Source: Bryobacteraceae bacterium (GTDB taxonomy: Bacteria; Acidobacteriota; Terriglobia; Bryobacterales; Bryobacteraceae). From it: a stretch of DNA of 64,000 nt. The notes under the pieces were generated by a model. That model ran no database searches and was not told the DNA's origin. It worked only from the letters and a program-made list of their open reading frames with translations. How positions within the stretch are numbered: the first letter of the stretch is position 1; the number at the start of each line of letters is the position of its first letter. Made by a program: the position numbers and the translations under genes. This document shows positions 6,419-15,590 of this stretch, piece after piece. The DNA lies in assembly GCA_041394945.1 (NCBI GenBank), contig JAWKHH010000002.1, positions 1,310,501 to 1,374,500 of the forward strand, written 5' to 3'.

Positions 6419-9019
6419 ATGCGTTCTCTCCTGGTCTTTGCGATTCTGTCGTGCGTTTCCGCGCAAGAGAAGGCTCCTCCGGCGAAAGAACCCAAGCCCG
6501 TGCGGGCTGAGACGCCCGAATCCGGTGTGGCCCAGCAGCGAACGTCGCTCAACCTGCTCGGCCAGACCGACGCCAATCGTGGCGAGAGCCGGCGCAACGA
6601 GAACGTGCAGTTCAATCTCGTCGACAACAACGCCGTCAAGGAGATGAATATCCGCCTCGGGGCGACGGCCACCATCGTGAGCGAATTCCAGCCGGAGCGG
6701 CGCTACTTCGGCGCCGAGTTGGGGGCGCGATCGTCTGGTCCGGCGCATGCGCCCGCATCGCCGGCGTCGCCCGTGCACGGGACTCTTTTCTGGAGCCACA
6801 ACAACAGCCTCTTCAACGCCCGCTCGTTCTTCCAGGCGGGCGGCGTCCTGCCAGCGCGTGAAAACAATTATGGTTTCAACGTGAGCGCCGGCCTGTGGAA
6901 AGGCGGATCGCTCACGATGAATGGATCGCAGAACAAACAGCGCGGCCAGGTGAACGGCAACGTGCTGGTTCCGCTGGCTTCCGAGCGTACGCCGCTTACG
7001 AACGATCCGGCGTTGCGCCCGCTCGTTGAGAATTTCCTGGCCGCCTACCCTCTCGAACTGCCCAACCGCACCGACATCGCCGAGCGGGCTCTGAACACGA
7101 ACTCTCCGCAACGGATCAACACAGACGCCGCGGGCGCGCAACTCGATCAACGCGTGACTGCCAAGGACCGGCTGACACTTCGCCACGGATTCACGGCGCA
7201 GAGCGTAGACGCATTCCAGTTCGTCGCCGGGCAGAATCCGGACACGGACACGAAGTCACACTCGGCGCGCATTACCTGGAGCCGCGCGATCTCGCCGGCG
7301 ACAACGCTGGATGCCACCGCGGGGTTCGACCGGTTGGGGTCGCTCCTGCTGCCGGCGGCGCCTTACGGCGCCGCAAGTTTCAGCAATGCACTTTCGTCGA
7401 TCGGGCCATCGCCCATCATCCCCATTGACCGGGCGCAGAACAGGTATCGCGCCGCGTTGTCAGTGGGCCAGCTCCGCGGGCGTCACCGGTTGGCGTTCGG
7501 CGGTGGTTGGACGCGGCTCCAGTACAACGGCGTAGAGACCGACGGGCACCGTGGGATCCTTTCGTTCCGGAACGATTTCGGTCGCGACGCGATTACGAAC
7601 CTGCGGATGGGAACCCCGAGCCAGTTGATCCAGGCGTTGGGCATCACCTACCGCGCGTTCCGCAATCACGATGGGTATCTGTACGCGGCCGACGTTTGGC
7701 AGGCGACCGGATCGCTGACGCTGCAATATGGCCTGCGCTGGGAATTCTGGACGCGCCCGAACGACGCCACCGGACGTAGCAACCTCGCGTTCGATTCGGA
7801 CTGGAATAACTTCGCGCCGTCGTTCGGATTCGCGCAACGGTTGCCGGCGAAGTGGGGTGTCTTGCGCGGAGCCTACGGGATTCACTACGGCGAGATCTTT
7901 CCTGTCACCTATAGCCAGGATCGGCTCAATGCGCCGAACAGCGTGCGGATCGTGATCAACCAGCCCAATCTGGCCGATCCACTGGGCGGGAAGCGGTTCG
8001 AGGATCTCGACCCGAACGGTCCATCCAGCCGCGTGGAGATTTCGCCGGATCTGTCGACGCCGTATTCGCATCAATACAACTTTAGTTGGGAGGCCGAGGT
8101 CGGGCCACGGTGGAAGGTACAGGCCGGCTACGTTGGTAGCCGGTCGCACAAGCTGATCATGACTTGGTTCCTCAATCGTGCGCGAGCCGTGCCCGGAATT
8201 CCGCTCACCAGCGCCACGATCAACGACCGTCGCCCGAATCCGAAGGTTTATGAGCATCTGTACGTGCACAACGGGTCTCGCGGGTATTTCGACGCGGGTC
8301 GCGCCTCGCTGATCGCGCCGCGCTGGCACGGACTGAACTTTTCTGTGTCGTATTGGTTCAGCAAGGCGATCGACCTCGGAACGGACTACGCGAATACAGC
8401 GTCTGGCCCGGATGCCCGCGTGGCTGTGAGCCAGACCCAGTTCGAAGTGGCCCGCGACACCAAGGCGCCGAGCAGCTTTGACCAGCCGCACGCGTTTCTC
8501 GGCCAGTTCACCTACGAGACGCCGCGCGGGCCGGGCGTGCGGAGGTGGCTGGGCGGGTGGGCGGTTTCGACCGTCGTGCTGGCGAAGCCGGGGACGCCGT
8601 TCACCGTGCAGACCGGATCTGACGCGCCAGGGTTTGGCAACGTCGACGGCTCCTCGGGAGACAGGCCGAACCTGCTCGACCGATCGGTGCTTGGGCGGAC
8701 CATCGGGCGCCCTGACGAGGCGCGGCGACTACTGCCGCGCGCGGCGTTCGCCACGCTGCAACCGGGCGAGATGGCCGGCTCTCTCGGCCGAAACACCTTC
8801 CGTAAGGGGCGCATCGCCAACGTGAACGCGTCGCTTGGCCGGACGTTCGCGCTTGCTGGCGACAAGAAGCTGACGTTGCGGGCTGAATCGATCAATTTCT
8901 TCAACACCGCGCAGTTCGCCGATCCTACGAAAGAGCTGTCCTCGCCGAGTTTCGGCCAGATCAACAACACCCTAAACGACGGGCGGACGTTTCGGTTGGC
9001 GATCCGATTCGATTTCTGA
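6419..9019 (+). CDS. Oar-like TonB-dependent receptor beta-barrel
   Basis: Large outer-membrane protein of 866 residues. The ATG at 6419 precedes a signal peptide (MRSLLVFAILSCVSAQ). The bulk is beta-barrel, with alternating aromatic and glycine patterns and the ending RLAIRFDF, whose final Phe is the usual outer-membrane assembly signal. Segments such as GWAVSTVVLAKPGTPFTVQTG and ESINFFNTAQF are characteristic of the abundant Oar/Solibacter receptor family. The region before the barrel is short: I see no carboxypeptidase-regulatory-like domain and no clear plug or TonB box, so it may be an atypical or plug-reduced member. Cargo unknown; peptides or glycans are typical guesses. Confidence 0.78.
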   Translation: MRSLLVFAILSCVSAQEKAPPAKEPKPVRAETPESGVAQQRTSLNLLGQTDANRGESRRNENVQFNLVDNNAVKEMNIRLGATATIVSEFQPERRYFGAELGARSSGPAHAPASPASPVHGTLFWSHNNSLFNARSFFQAGGVLPARENNYGFNVSAGLWKGGSLTMNGSQNKQRGQVNGNVLVPLASERTPLTNDPALRPLVENFLAAYPLELPNRTDIAERALNTNSPQRINTDAAGAQLDQRVTAKDRLTLRHGFTAQSVDAFQFVAGQNPDTDTKSHSARITWSRAISPATTLDATAGFDRLGSLLLPAAPYGAASFSNALSSIGPSPIIPIDRAQNRYRAALSVGQLRGRHRLAFGGGWTRLQYNGVETDGHRGILSFRNDFGRDAITNLRMGTPSQLIQALGITYRAFRNHDGYLYAADVWQATGSLTLQYGLRWEFWTRPNDATGRSNLAFDSDWNNFAPSFGFAQRLPAKWGVLRGAYGIHYGEIFPVTYSQDRLNAPNSVRIVINQPNLADPLGGKRFEDLDPNGPSSRVEISPDLSTPYSHQYNFSWEAEVGPRWKVQAGYVGSRSHKLIMTWFLNRARAVPGIPLTSATINDRRPNPKVYEHLYVHNGSRGYFDAGRASLIAPRWHGLNFSVSYWFSKAIDLGTDYANTASGPDARVAVSQTQFEVARDTKAPSSFDQPHAFLGQFTYETPRGPGVRRWLGGWAVSTVVLAKPGTPFTVQTGSDAPGFGNVDGSSGDRPNLLDRSVLGRTIGRPDEARRLLPRAAFATLQPGEMAGSLGRNTFRKGRIANVNASLGRTFALAGDKKLTLRAESINFFNTAQFADPTKELSSPSFGQINNTLNDGRTFRLAIRFDF

Positions 9020-9163
9020 TCCGGGCTCCAGCGGGCGGATTAGCCGACAAAATGTCTGGGATATGAAGTCAAGGCGACGGGATAGGCATGGGTCTACTGG
9101 TCCGTAAAACGTTGAAAATAAATGGTTGTTGTTTTGGCCATCGGGTTGCCTTAACGAGGGCTA

Positions 9164-10960
9164 ATGAAGATACCCGCTCTCATCACTACCGGTCTCCTCG
9201 TTGGAGCATCGATCGCGGTAGCCCAAACTGGGACGAACGCCCGGGCCGGCTCTGACCCAGGTGCACTACCTCCCACCGCCGCGGACGAACTCGATGTGAT
9301 CGTCAAGTACAGGGGCGGCAAGAAGACCAAAGATCGCAAAGACCGCGACCACAAGGTCAAGAAGCGCCTGGAGATCATCGGGGCCGAGGCGGTCACCATC
9401 AAGAAGAACGACTACAAGAAGTGGGCCAAGGACGAGGATGTAGAGTTTGTAGAGCTGGACCGAATCGTCGAACCATCCATGGATTCGGCGGAGAACGCGA
9501 CGGGGATCTCCACCTATACGAACAGCGGATGGGACGGCCGGGGCGTCGGCGTAGCCGTGCTGGATAGCGGCGTGGTGGCTTCGGTGGACTTGGCCACGCC
9601 GGATTGCTCGGCCAACCGCGTGGTCTACAACGAAGACATGACGGGCGTCGACAACGGGGTTTGGGATCTGTTCGGTCATGGCACGCACATCGCCGGGCTG
9701 ATCGCGGGCAACGGCTGGTCGTCGCGTGGCGGAACCGCCAACTGCTCTGTGATCTCCTATGGCCGGAACGGCGCGTGGAGCAGCTATAGAGCCTGGACCA
9801 CGGACCTCGGCACGCGGGGAATTCTGCGCGGTTCGGCGCCGGGGTCGAACATCGTCAACCTCCAGGTGCTCGACCGGTACGGCGTGGGGCGCGACAGTTG
9901 GGTGATCGCCGGGATTGAACGCGCGATCGCGCTGAAGTCGCGCTACAACATCCGCGTGATCAATCTCTCCCTCGGCCGGCCCGTATTCACGAGCTACGAG
10001 AACGATCCGCTGTGCCAGGCCGTTGAGGCGGCGTGGAAAGCGGGAATCGCGGTCGTGGTGGCGGCGGGCAACGGCGGGCGCAACGACAGCTTCGGCAACA
10101 AGGGATATGCGACGGTGACGGCGCCTGGAAACAGCCCTTACGCAATTACCGTCGGTGCAATGAAGTCGTACGACACGCCGGGGCGCAGCGACGACGAGAT
10201 CGCGTCTTACTCCTCAAAGGGCCCGACGGCGATCGATCAAGTCGTGAAGCCTGACATCGTCGCGCCGGGCAACCGGCTGGTGGCGACACCGGGGTACTAC
10301 TCGCCGCTTTTTTCCAACAATCCGTCGACTGTGGTGAACTCCTGGAGCTACGTCAACGTGCCCAACGGCTATTCGGGCATGAACGATCGCTACCAGCGTT
10401 TGAACGGCACCAGCATGGCCGCCGCGGTGGTCTCGGGCGTCGTCGCGGCGATGATTCAACGGGACTCGTCGCTGACGCCGGACCAGGTGAAGTTCCGCCT
10501 GATGAAAACGGCGACCAAGGCATTCCCGTCGTACTCGCAGGCCTACGATCCCTCAACGCGCAAGACCTACACGAGCTTCTACGATCTGTTCACCGTGGGC
10601 GCGGGTTATCTCGACGCGGCGGCGGCGCTTGCTTCCAACGAGAAGATCTACGGGACCGCCTATTCGCCAGCCGCCTATTGGGATGCGTCCAGCAACTCCG
10701 TGAAACTGCGGCTGAACGCGGTCTCGACCAACGTCGTTTGGGGTACCTCCGGCATCGGGTCCACGAACGTCGTGTGGGGTACGAATGTGGTTTGGGGAAC
10801 GAACGTGATCTGGGGCGCCAACGTCATCTGGGGTACGAATGTCGTCTGGGGCACTTCGTTTTCGTCGAGCTTCAACGTGATTTGGGGAACCACGTCGCCG
10901 TGGAGCGCCAGTACGTCGAGCGGAGCGGGTGCGATGTCGGTGCTGATTTCGGGTGAGTAG
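9164..10960 (+). CDS. Subtilisin-like (S8) secreted serine protease with VWGT-repeat C-terminus
   Basis: Secreted protease of 598 residues. Signal peptide MKIPALITTGLLVGASIAVAQ is followed by an I9-like propeptide with a Lys-rich stretch (about 50-95). The catalytic triad is D134 (AVLDSGV), H172 (GHGTHIAG) and S417 (NGTSMAA), with the oxyanion Asn in AAGNGG. After the protease domain, residues 523-576 hold seven copies of a NVVWGT-type hexapeptide, then a Ser/Gly-rich end. It may act on external proteins as a nutrient source; the repeat may serve surface attachment or folding. It stands alone, with a 144-base upstream region in which I see no clear promoter. Confidence 0.9.
   Translation: MKIPALITTGLLVGASIAVAQTGTNARAGSDPGALPPTAADELDVIVKYRGGKKTKDRKDRDHKVKKRLEIIGAEAVTIKKNDYKKWAKDEDVEFVELDRIVEPSMDSAENATGISTYTNSGWDGRGVGVAVLDSGVVASVDLATPDCSANRVVYNEDMTGVDNGVWDLFGHGTHIAGLIAGNGWSSRGGTANCSVISYGRNGAWSSYRAWTTDLGTRGILRGSAPGSNIVNLQVLDRYGVGRDSWVIAGIERAIALKSRYNIRVINLSLGRPVFTSYENDPLCQAVEAAWKAGIAVVVAAGNGGRNDSFGNKGYATVTAPGNSPYAITVGAMKSYDTPGRSDDEIASYSSKGPTAIDQVVKPDIVAPGNRLVATPGYYSPLFSNNPSTVVNSWSYVNVPNGYSGMNDRYQRLNGTSMAAAVVSGVVAAMIQRDSSLTPDQVKFRLMKTATKAFPSYSQAYDPSTRKTYTSFYDLFTVGAGYLDAAAALASNEKIYGTAYSPAAYWDASSNSVKLRLNAVSTNVVWGTSGIGSTNVVWGTNVVWGTNVIWGANVIWGTNVVWGTSFSSSFNVIWGTTSPWSASTSSGAGAMSVLISGE
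10730..10891 (+). repeat. Coding repeat: seven NV(V/I)WG(T/A) hexapeptides
   Basis: Seven copies of an 18-base coding unit, AA(C/T)GT(C/G)(G/A)T(x)TGGGG…, four or five of them directly adjacent and others separated by short Ser/Gly linkers. Third-base variation between copies shows selection on the peptide rather than recent DNA slippage. Confidence 0.85.
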
Positions 10961-10965
10961 GCGCG

Positions 10966-10997
10966 CGGCGGGCGAAGAGGTCGCGGAGGGCCCGCCG
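10966..10997 (+). terminator. GC-rich hairpin after the subtilisin gene
   Basis: CGGCGGGC (10966-10973) pairs perfectly with GCCCGCCG (10990-10997) across a 16-base loop just after the protease stop. No T-run follows, so a Rho-independent role is uncertain. Confidence 0.35.
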
Positions 10998-11009
10998 GTA
11001 GAATGAAGC

Positions 11010-11483
11010 GTGAGCTCACTGCAATTAATAACGCCGGCGCTGATCGCTGAAGTCACCGGGCGCGCAAGGCAATCGCCGCGCCGGCGCATGAATCACAATT
11101 TCCATACCGGTCCCACCGACAACCCACATCGATTCTTGAATGTATTCCTGCGCGGAAGTTACGCCGCGCCGCATCGGCACACAACTCCACCGAAGGCCGA
11201 AAGCTTTCTGGTGCTCGAGGGCCGGATGGCGGCGCTGCTCTTCGACGACGAAGGGAACGTGTCGGCGCGGCACGTGCTTGGTCCGCGCGAGGGAGCGTGG
11301 GGGGTTGACCTTGGGCCGGGCGCCTGGCACACCGTGGCGGCGCTCTCCGAGGTGGCTGTTTGCTACGAGGTGAAGCCGGGTCCGTGGGATCCGGCGGCGG
11401 ACAAAGAGTTCGCGCCGTGGGCTCCGCGAGAGGGCGATGCGAAAGCGGCGGCGTATCTCGACAGGCTGATCGAGGGCCTGTAG
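11010..11483 (+). CDS. WbuC-like cupin-fold metalloprotein
   Basis: 157 residues of the WbuC cupin family, small metal-binding beta-barrels often found near polysaccharide genes. Visible family pattern: an R-x-N-x-N-F-H segment near residues 27-32, then PHRH with a downstream Glu (AESFLVLEG) for metal binding, and a second-half His in GAWHTV. The start is a GTG. The biochemical activity of the family is not established. The dehydrogenase gene follows after 22 bases. Confidence 0.72.
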   Translation: MSSLQLITPALIAEVTGRARQSPRRRMNHNFHTGPTDNPHRFLNVFLRGSYAAPHRHTTPPKAESFLVLEGRMAALLFDDEGNVSARHVLGPREGAWGVDLGPGAWHTVAALSEVAVCYEVKPGPWDPAADKEFAPWAPREGDAKAAAYLDRLIEGL

Positions 11484-11505
11484 CGATACACTGTCTAGTT
11501 CGACG

Positions 11506-12471
11506 ATGCCACACACTTTGCTGGTTCTTTCCAAGCCCCAAGCGGGCTATTTGAGACTCCTCGAGCAGCTCCCGCCGGATACCGACGTCGTGGTTGGGAA
11601 CCAGCCTGAGATGTTCGCCGCGAGGGCCGGCGACGCCGACGTTCTCCTCAACTGCATGCAGCCGCTGAAGGCCTTTCGCGAGGCGTTCCTGATGGCGCCC
11701 AAGCTGAAGTGGGTGCATTCAATGTCGGCCGGCGTGGAAAACTCGCTATTTCCGGAGTTGATCGCGAGTCCAGTGCCGTTGACCAATGCCCGGGGTGTTT
11801 TCAGCCGCTCCCTGGCTGAGTTCGCCATTCTCGGCGCCTTGTACTTCGACAAAAAGGTTCCCGACATGAGACGGCAGCAGGTGGAGAGCCGCTGGGTAAA
11901 CATGGACGTGGATGAGCTTTATGGCAAGACGATGGGCATCGTGAGCTATGGCTCTATCGGCCAGGCCTGCGCGAAGCTGGCCAAGGCATTCGGGATGACG
12001 GTGTGGGCGCAGCGGCGGCGGCCCGAGCTATGTGACGGCGATCCCTTTGTGGACCGGGCGTTCGGCACTACGGGGCTGCGCGAGATGATGGCCGGCGTGG
12101 ATTTCGTGGTCGTATGCTCCCCGCTGACCCCGGATACGCGCGGCATGGTGGGCCGCAGCGAGATCGATGGCATGAAACCTTCGGCCGTGTTCATGAACAT
12201 CGGGCGGGGCCCGGTGGTCGAGGAAAAAGCCCTTGTCGAGGCGCTGCGGGAACACCGGATTCGCGGAGCGGCGCTGGACGTGTTCGAGAAGGAGCCCTTG
12301 CCGGAAGGACATCCGTTCTGGTCGATGGACAATGTCCTGCTCTCGCCGCACAGCGCCGATCATACTCCGGGCTGGATCGACCAGTCGATGGAGAAGTTCA
12401 TCGAGAACTACGCTCGCTACAGGGCCGGTCAGGATCTGCTCAACCCCGTGGATAAGCAGGCCGGCTACTGA
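11506..12471 (+). CDS. D-isomer-specific 2-hydroxyacid dehydrogenase
   Basis: NAD(P)-dependent oxidoreductase, 321 residues. The Rossmann motif appears as SYGSIGQACA; the catalytic Arg is in NIGRGPVV, the Glu in DVFEKEPLP and the His in LLSPHSAD. These place it in the glyoxylate/hydroxypyruvate reductase-like branch, but the substrate cannot be fixed from sequence. Its stop overlaps the strong ribosome-binding site of the fucosidase gene, so the two are probably one transcript. Confidence 0.9.
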   Translation: MPHTLLVLSKPQAGYLRLLEQLPPDTDVVVGNQPEMFAARAGDADVLLNCMQPLKAFREAFLMAPKLKWVHSMSAGVENSLFPELIASPVPLTNARGVFSRSLAEFAILGALYFDKKVPDMRRQQVESRWVNMDVDELYGKTMGIVSYGSIGQACAKLAKAFGMTVWAQRRRPELCDGDPFVDRAFGTTGLREMMAGVDFVVVCSPLTPDTRGMVGRSEIDGMKPSAVFMNIGRGPVVEEKALVEALREHRIRGAALDVFEKEPLPEGHPFWSMDNVLLSPHSADHTPGWIDQSMEKFIENYARYRAGQDLLNPVDKQAGY

Positions 12472-12472
12472 A

Positions 12473-12478
12473 AGGAGG
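12473..12478 (+). promoter_or_regulatory. Strong Shine-Dalgarno AGGAGG of the fucosidase gene
   Basis: A perfect AGGAGG five bases before the ATG at 12484, beginning two bases after the upstream stop. It is one of the best ribosome-binding sites in the window and suggests high translation. Confidence 0.8.
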
Positions 12479-12483
12479 CTCCC

Positions 12484-13767
12484 ATGAAGAAGCTCTGTCT
12501 GATGGCGGCGGCCGCCGTTGTGCTGCAGGCCCAAGGCGGGTACGTCCCCACGAAGGAAAACATCAAGACACGCGAGTGGTTCCAGAACGCCCGCTTTGGA
12601 ATGTTCATCCATTGGGGCGTCTACAGCGTCCTCGGCGACGGCGAATGGGTGATGAACAACAAGAAGATCCCGATCTCGGAGTATGAACCGCTGGCGGCCA
12701 AGTTCAACCCCGTGAAGTTCGACGCGGCCGAGTGGGTGTCGCTGGCCAAGGCGGCCGGCATGCGCTATATCACCATCACCAGCAAGCACCACGACGGATT
12801 CGCGATGTGGGGCACCCAACAGAACAAGTGGAACATCGTGGATGCGACGCCTTACGGGAAGGATCCTCTGAAGACGCTCGCCGAGGAGTGCCGCAAGCAG
12901 GGGCTGAAGCTGTTCTTCTACCATTCCCAGCTCGACTGGCATCATCCCGACTACTACCCGCGTGGGCGCACCGGAACCGCCTCCGGGCGCCCGGAAAGCG
13001 GCGACTTCAATCGGTACCTCGATTTCATGGATGCTCAGTTGACCGAGCTGCTCACCAACTATGGCGACGTCTCGGGCATCTGGTTCGACGGGATGTGGGA
13101 CAAGCCCAAGGCGGAGTGGAGGCTGGCGCAAACCTACGGGCTGATCCACAAGCTGCGGCCGGCGGCGATGGTGGGCAGCAACCACCACCTGAAGCCGTTC
13201 GACGGCGAAGATTTCCAGATGTTCGAGAAAGACCTGCCGGGGCACAACACCACCGGCTTCAGCGGCGAGTCCGAGGTGGGGAAACTGCCTCTCGAGACCT
13301 GCGACACGATCAATCGCGCCTGGGGCTACAACGCGACCGACACCCGGTTCAAGTCGACTGGTGAACTGATCCGTTACCTCGTTCGCGCGGCCGGCTACGG
13401 AGCGAATTTCCTGCTGAATATCGGGCCGCGGCCCGACGGGACGATCCAGCCGGAGTTCGTCGAACGGCTGCGGCAGATCGGGGAATGGACTTCGAAGAAC
13501 GGGGAGTCGATCTATGGAACGAAAGGCGGTCCAGTGTCTCCACGCCCTTGGGGAGTGACGACGCAGACGGCCGATCGCGTGTACGTGCACGTGCTTGAAT
13601 GGCGCGATGAATTGTTGGCGATTCCGGACTTGGGTCCGGTGAAGAACGCGCGGTTGCTCGGGTCGGGAGCGAAGGTGGATTTGAAGAAGGTCGACGGCGG
13701 GATGCTGCTCCGCCTGCCGCGGCGCGACGAGGTCGACACGATCGTCGTGGTCGACAAGGCGAAGTAG
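12484..13767 (+). CDS. Secreted alpha-L-fucosidase (GH29)
   Basis: Retaining glycosidase that removes alpha-L-fucose from glycans. Signal peptide MKKLCLMAAAAVVLQAQ. Family hallmarks are EWFQNARFGMFIHWGVYS near residue 30, the HHDGFAMW segment near 100 and SGIWFDGMWD near 198-207, whose Asp is the nucleophile. At 427 residues it is near the usual length for the catalytic domain with a small beta-sandwich tail. The gene lies between a 2-hydroxyacid dehydrogenase and a dehydratase; a fucose/rhamnose-type deoxysugar theme is also supported by the rhamnonate dehydratase-like gene at 25.5 kb. Confidence 0.94.
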   Translation: MKKLCLMAAAAVVLQAQGGYVPTKENIKTREWFQNARFGMFIHWGVYSVLGDGEWVMNNKKIPISEYEPLAAKFNPVKFDAAEWVSLAKAAGMRYITITSKHHDGFAMWGTQQNKWNIVDATPYGKDPLKTLAEECRKQGLKLFFYHSQLDWHHPDYYPRGRTGTASGRPESGDFNRYLDFMDAQLTELLTNYGDVSGIWFDGMWDKPKAEWRLAQTYGLIHKLRPAAMVGSNHHLKPFDGEDFQMFEKDLPGHNTTGFSGESEVGKLPLETCDTINRAWGYNATDTRFKSTGELIRYLVRAAGYGANFLLNIGPRPDGTIQPEFVERLRQIGEWTSKNGESIYGTKGGPVSPRPWGVTTQTADRVYVHVLEWRDELLAIPDLGPVKNARLLGSGAKVDLKKVDGGMLLRLPRRDEVDTIVVVDKAK

Positions 13768-13769
13768 CC

Positions 13770-14717
13770 ATGTCTATCACGATCGACGATATCCGAGCCG
13801 CGGCCGGGAGGATTGCGCCTGTGGCGCGCCGGACGCCCGTGCTCACCTCGCGCACGTTCAACACGCGCTTGGGCTGCGAGGTGTTCTTCAAGTGCGAGAA
13901 CTTCCAGCGCGGCGGTGCGTTCAAGATCCGGGGCGCGTCGAACGCGGTATTCTCGCTGGACCCTGAGCGGCGGGCGCGTGGTGTGGTCGCGTACTCGTCG
14001 GGCAACCATGCGCAGGCGGTGGCGATCGCGGCGGCGCATGTGGGTGTTCCGGCTACTATTGTGATGCCGGACGACGCGCCGAAATCGAAGGTCGATGCAA
14101 CGCGGGGCTACGGCTCGCGCGTGGTTCTGTATGACCGGATGAAGGAAGACCGTACGGCCATCGGCGACCGGATCGCCCTCGAGACCGGTGCGGCGGTCGT
14201 GCCGCCGTTCGACGATCCGCGCGTGATGGCGGGGCAGGGAACGGTGGCTCTCGAGCTGCTTGAGACAGTTCCAGACCTCGACACCCTGGTGGTGTGCATC
14301 GGCGGCGGGGGACTGATCTCCGGCTGTTCCGTGGCGGCGCGTGCGCTGCAGCCATCGATCCGGATCTTCGGCGTGGAACCGGAAGACGGCAACGACACCT
14401 ATCTTTCGCGCAAGGCTGGAGAACGCGTGAGCATCGCTCAACCGCAAACGATCGCCGACGGACTGCGTTCCACAATGCCGGGAGCGTTGACGTTTCCGGT
14501 TGTGGAGCGCGAGGTGGCCGAGATTCTGCTCGTGAGCGATGCGGAGATCCGCGAGGCGATGATGTTCCTGCTCACGCGAATGAAGATCCTCGCCGAGCCC
14601 AGCGGCGCGGTGGCCGCGGCGGCGGTGATGGCCGGCAAGGTGGCCGGAAAAGGCCGCGTCGGCGTGGTGATTTCAGGCGGGAATGTCGATCTCGAGGTGC
14701 TTTGCGGCGGCGGTTAG
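13770..14717 (+). CDS. PLP-dependent threonine/serine dehydratase
   Basis: Fold-type II PLP enzyme of 315 residues, in the threonine dehydratase/serine racemase group. The PLP lysine is in GGAFKIRGA, the substrate-binding loop is SSGNHAQAVA and the phosphate-binding loop is GGGGLISG. The regulatory ACT domain of biosynthetic IlvA is absent, which fits a catabolic TdcB-like enzyme or a racemase. It starts two bases after the fucosidase stop. Its 3' end overlaps the convergent aldolase gene by 45 bases. Confidence 0.9.
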   Translation: MSITIDDIRAAAGRIAPVARRTPVLTSRTFNTRLGCEVFFKCENFQRGGAFKIRGASNAVFSLDPERRARGVVAYSSGNHAQAVAIAAAHVGVPATIVMPDDAPKSKVDATRGYGSRVVLYDRMKEDRTAIGDRIALETGAAVVPPFDDPRVMAGQGTVALELLETVPDLDTLVVCIGGGGLISGCSVAARALQPSIRIFGVEPEDGNDTYLSRKAGERVSIAQPQTIADGLRSTMPGALTFPVVEREVAEILLVSDAEIREAMMFLLTRMKILAEPSGAVAAAAVMAGKVAGKGRVGVVISGGNVDLEVLCGGG

Positions 14718-15569
14718 GCTGCGCAAGCGCGCGGCGAAGGCGGCGGTTTCTTCCTCGGTGAGAATGCGGCGGGGCGCGACGGGAGCACCCGCGGCGATGC
14801 CGGACCACGCGAGCATCTGTTTGATCGCGGCGAGGGCGGGGAAGCGGAGGATGGCGTCAATCACCGGGTTGACGATGTCCTGGACCGCGCGAGCCTGTTT
14901 CCAGCGTCCGGCGCGGGCGTGGGCGTGAAGATCGACGAAGAGCTTCGGCATCACGTTATAGGTGCCGCCGATGCCTCCGTGGGCGCCCATTAAGATGCCG
15001 GCGGCGAGCATTTCGTCCGACCCCATGAAGACGGTGGCGCCCTGGCGGACGAGCGCCCACAGCTTGAACATGTCCGAGTCTGTGAATTTCAGCCCGATGA
15101 CGTTGGGGAGCGCCGCGAGTTCGAGCATCTGGTCAATATTCGTGAGCTTCGGCGCGATGGCGGGGAAGTAATAAATCAAAACGGGGATGTCGACCGAGGC
15201 AGCCAACGCGCGATAGTAGTTGCGGGTTTCGGCGAACGAGTATTTGGCCCCTGGCGGAAGGCTGCTGATGGCGTGGGCGCCGGTTTTCTGCGCGTGCCGA
15301 GCCAGATCGACCGATTCGCGCAGCCCTCTCGCGCCGATGTGGACGACTACGGTTTTGCCCTTGGGCGCGTGGCGTACGGCTGCCTCGGCGACGCGCTTCC
15401 GTTCGGTGGGCGGGAGGTCAGGACCCTCGCCGGTCTGGCCGCACACATAGAGGCCGTCAACGCCGGCCTTGTAGAAGCGGTCGCAAAGCTGCGCGAAGGC
15501 CGCTTCGTGGAAACGCTCGCGGGAATCGAGCGGGGTGACGATGGCTGGAAGAATTCCCTGAAATTGCAT
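14673..15569 (-). CDS. DapA/NanA-family aldolase (dihydrodipicolinate synthase-like)
   Basis: Class I aldolase of the N-acetylneuraminate lyase/dihydrodipicolinate synthase superfamily, 298 residues from the ATG at 15569; a longer frame reaches 15911 but runs through the neighbouring gene. The Schiff-base lysine is K161 (GLKFTDSD), the catalytic Tyr is near Y133 (IYYFPAI) and the carboxylate-binding loop is TGEG at 46-49. Asp or Glu follows Lys in many true DapA proteins; here the context and a sialidase-like divergent neighbour favour a sugar-acid aldolase such as sialic acid lyase, but this is inference. Confidence 0.88.
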   Translation of the reverse strand: MQFQGILPAIVTPLDSRERFHEAAFAQLCDRFYKAGVDGLYVCGQTGEGPDLPPTERKRVAEAAVRHAPKGKTVVVHIGARGLRESVDLARHAQKTGAHAISSLPPGAKYSFAETRNYYRALAASVDIPVLIYYFPAIAPKLTNIDQMLELAALPNVIGLKFTDSDMFKLWALVRQGATVFMGSDEMLAAGILMGAHGGIGGTYNVMPKLFVDLHAHARAGRWKQARAVQDIVNPVIDAILRFPALAAIKQMLAWSGIAAGAPVAPRRILTEEETAAFAARLRSLTAAAKHLEIDIPA

Positions 15570-15590
15570 GTAAGAGTTAGGATCGGATTG

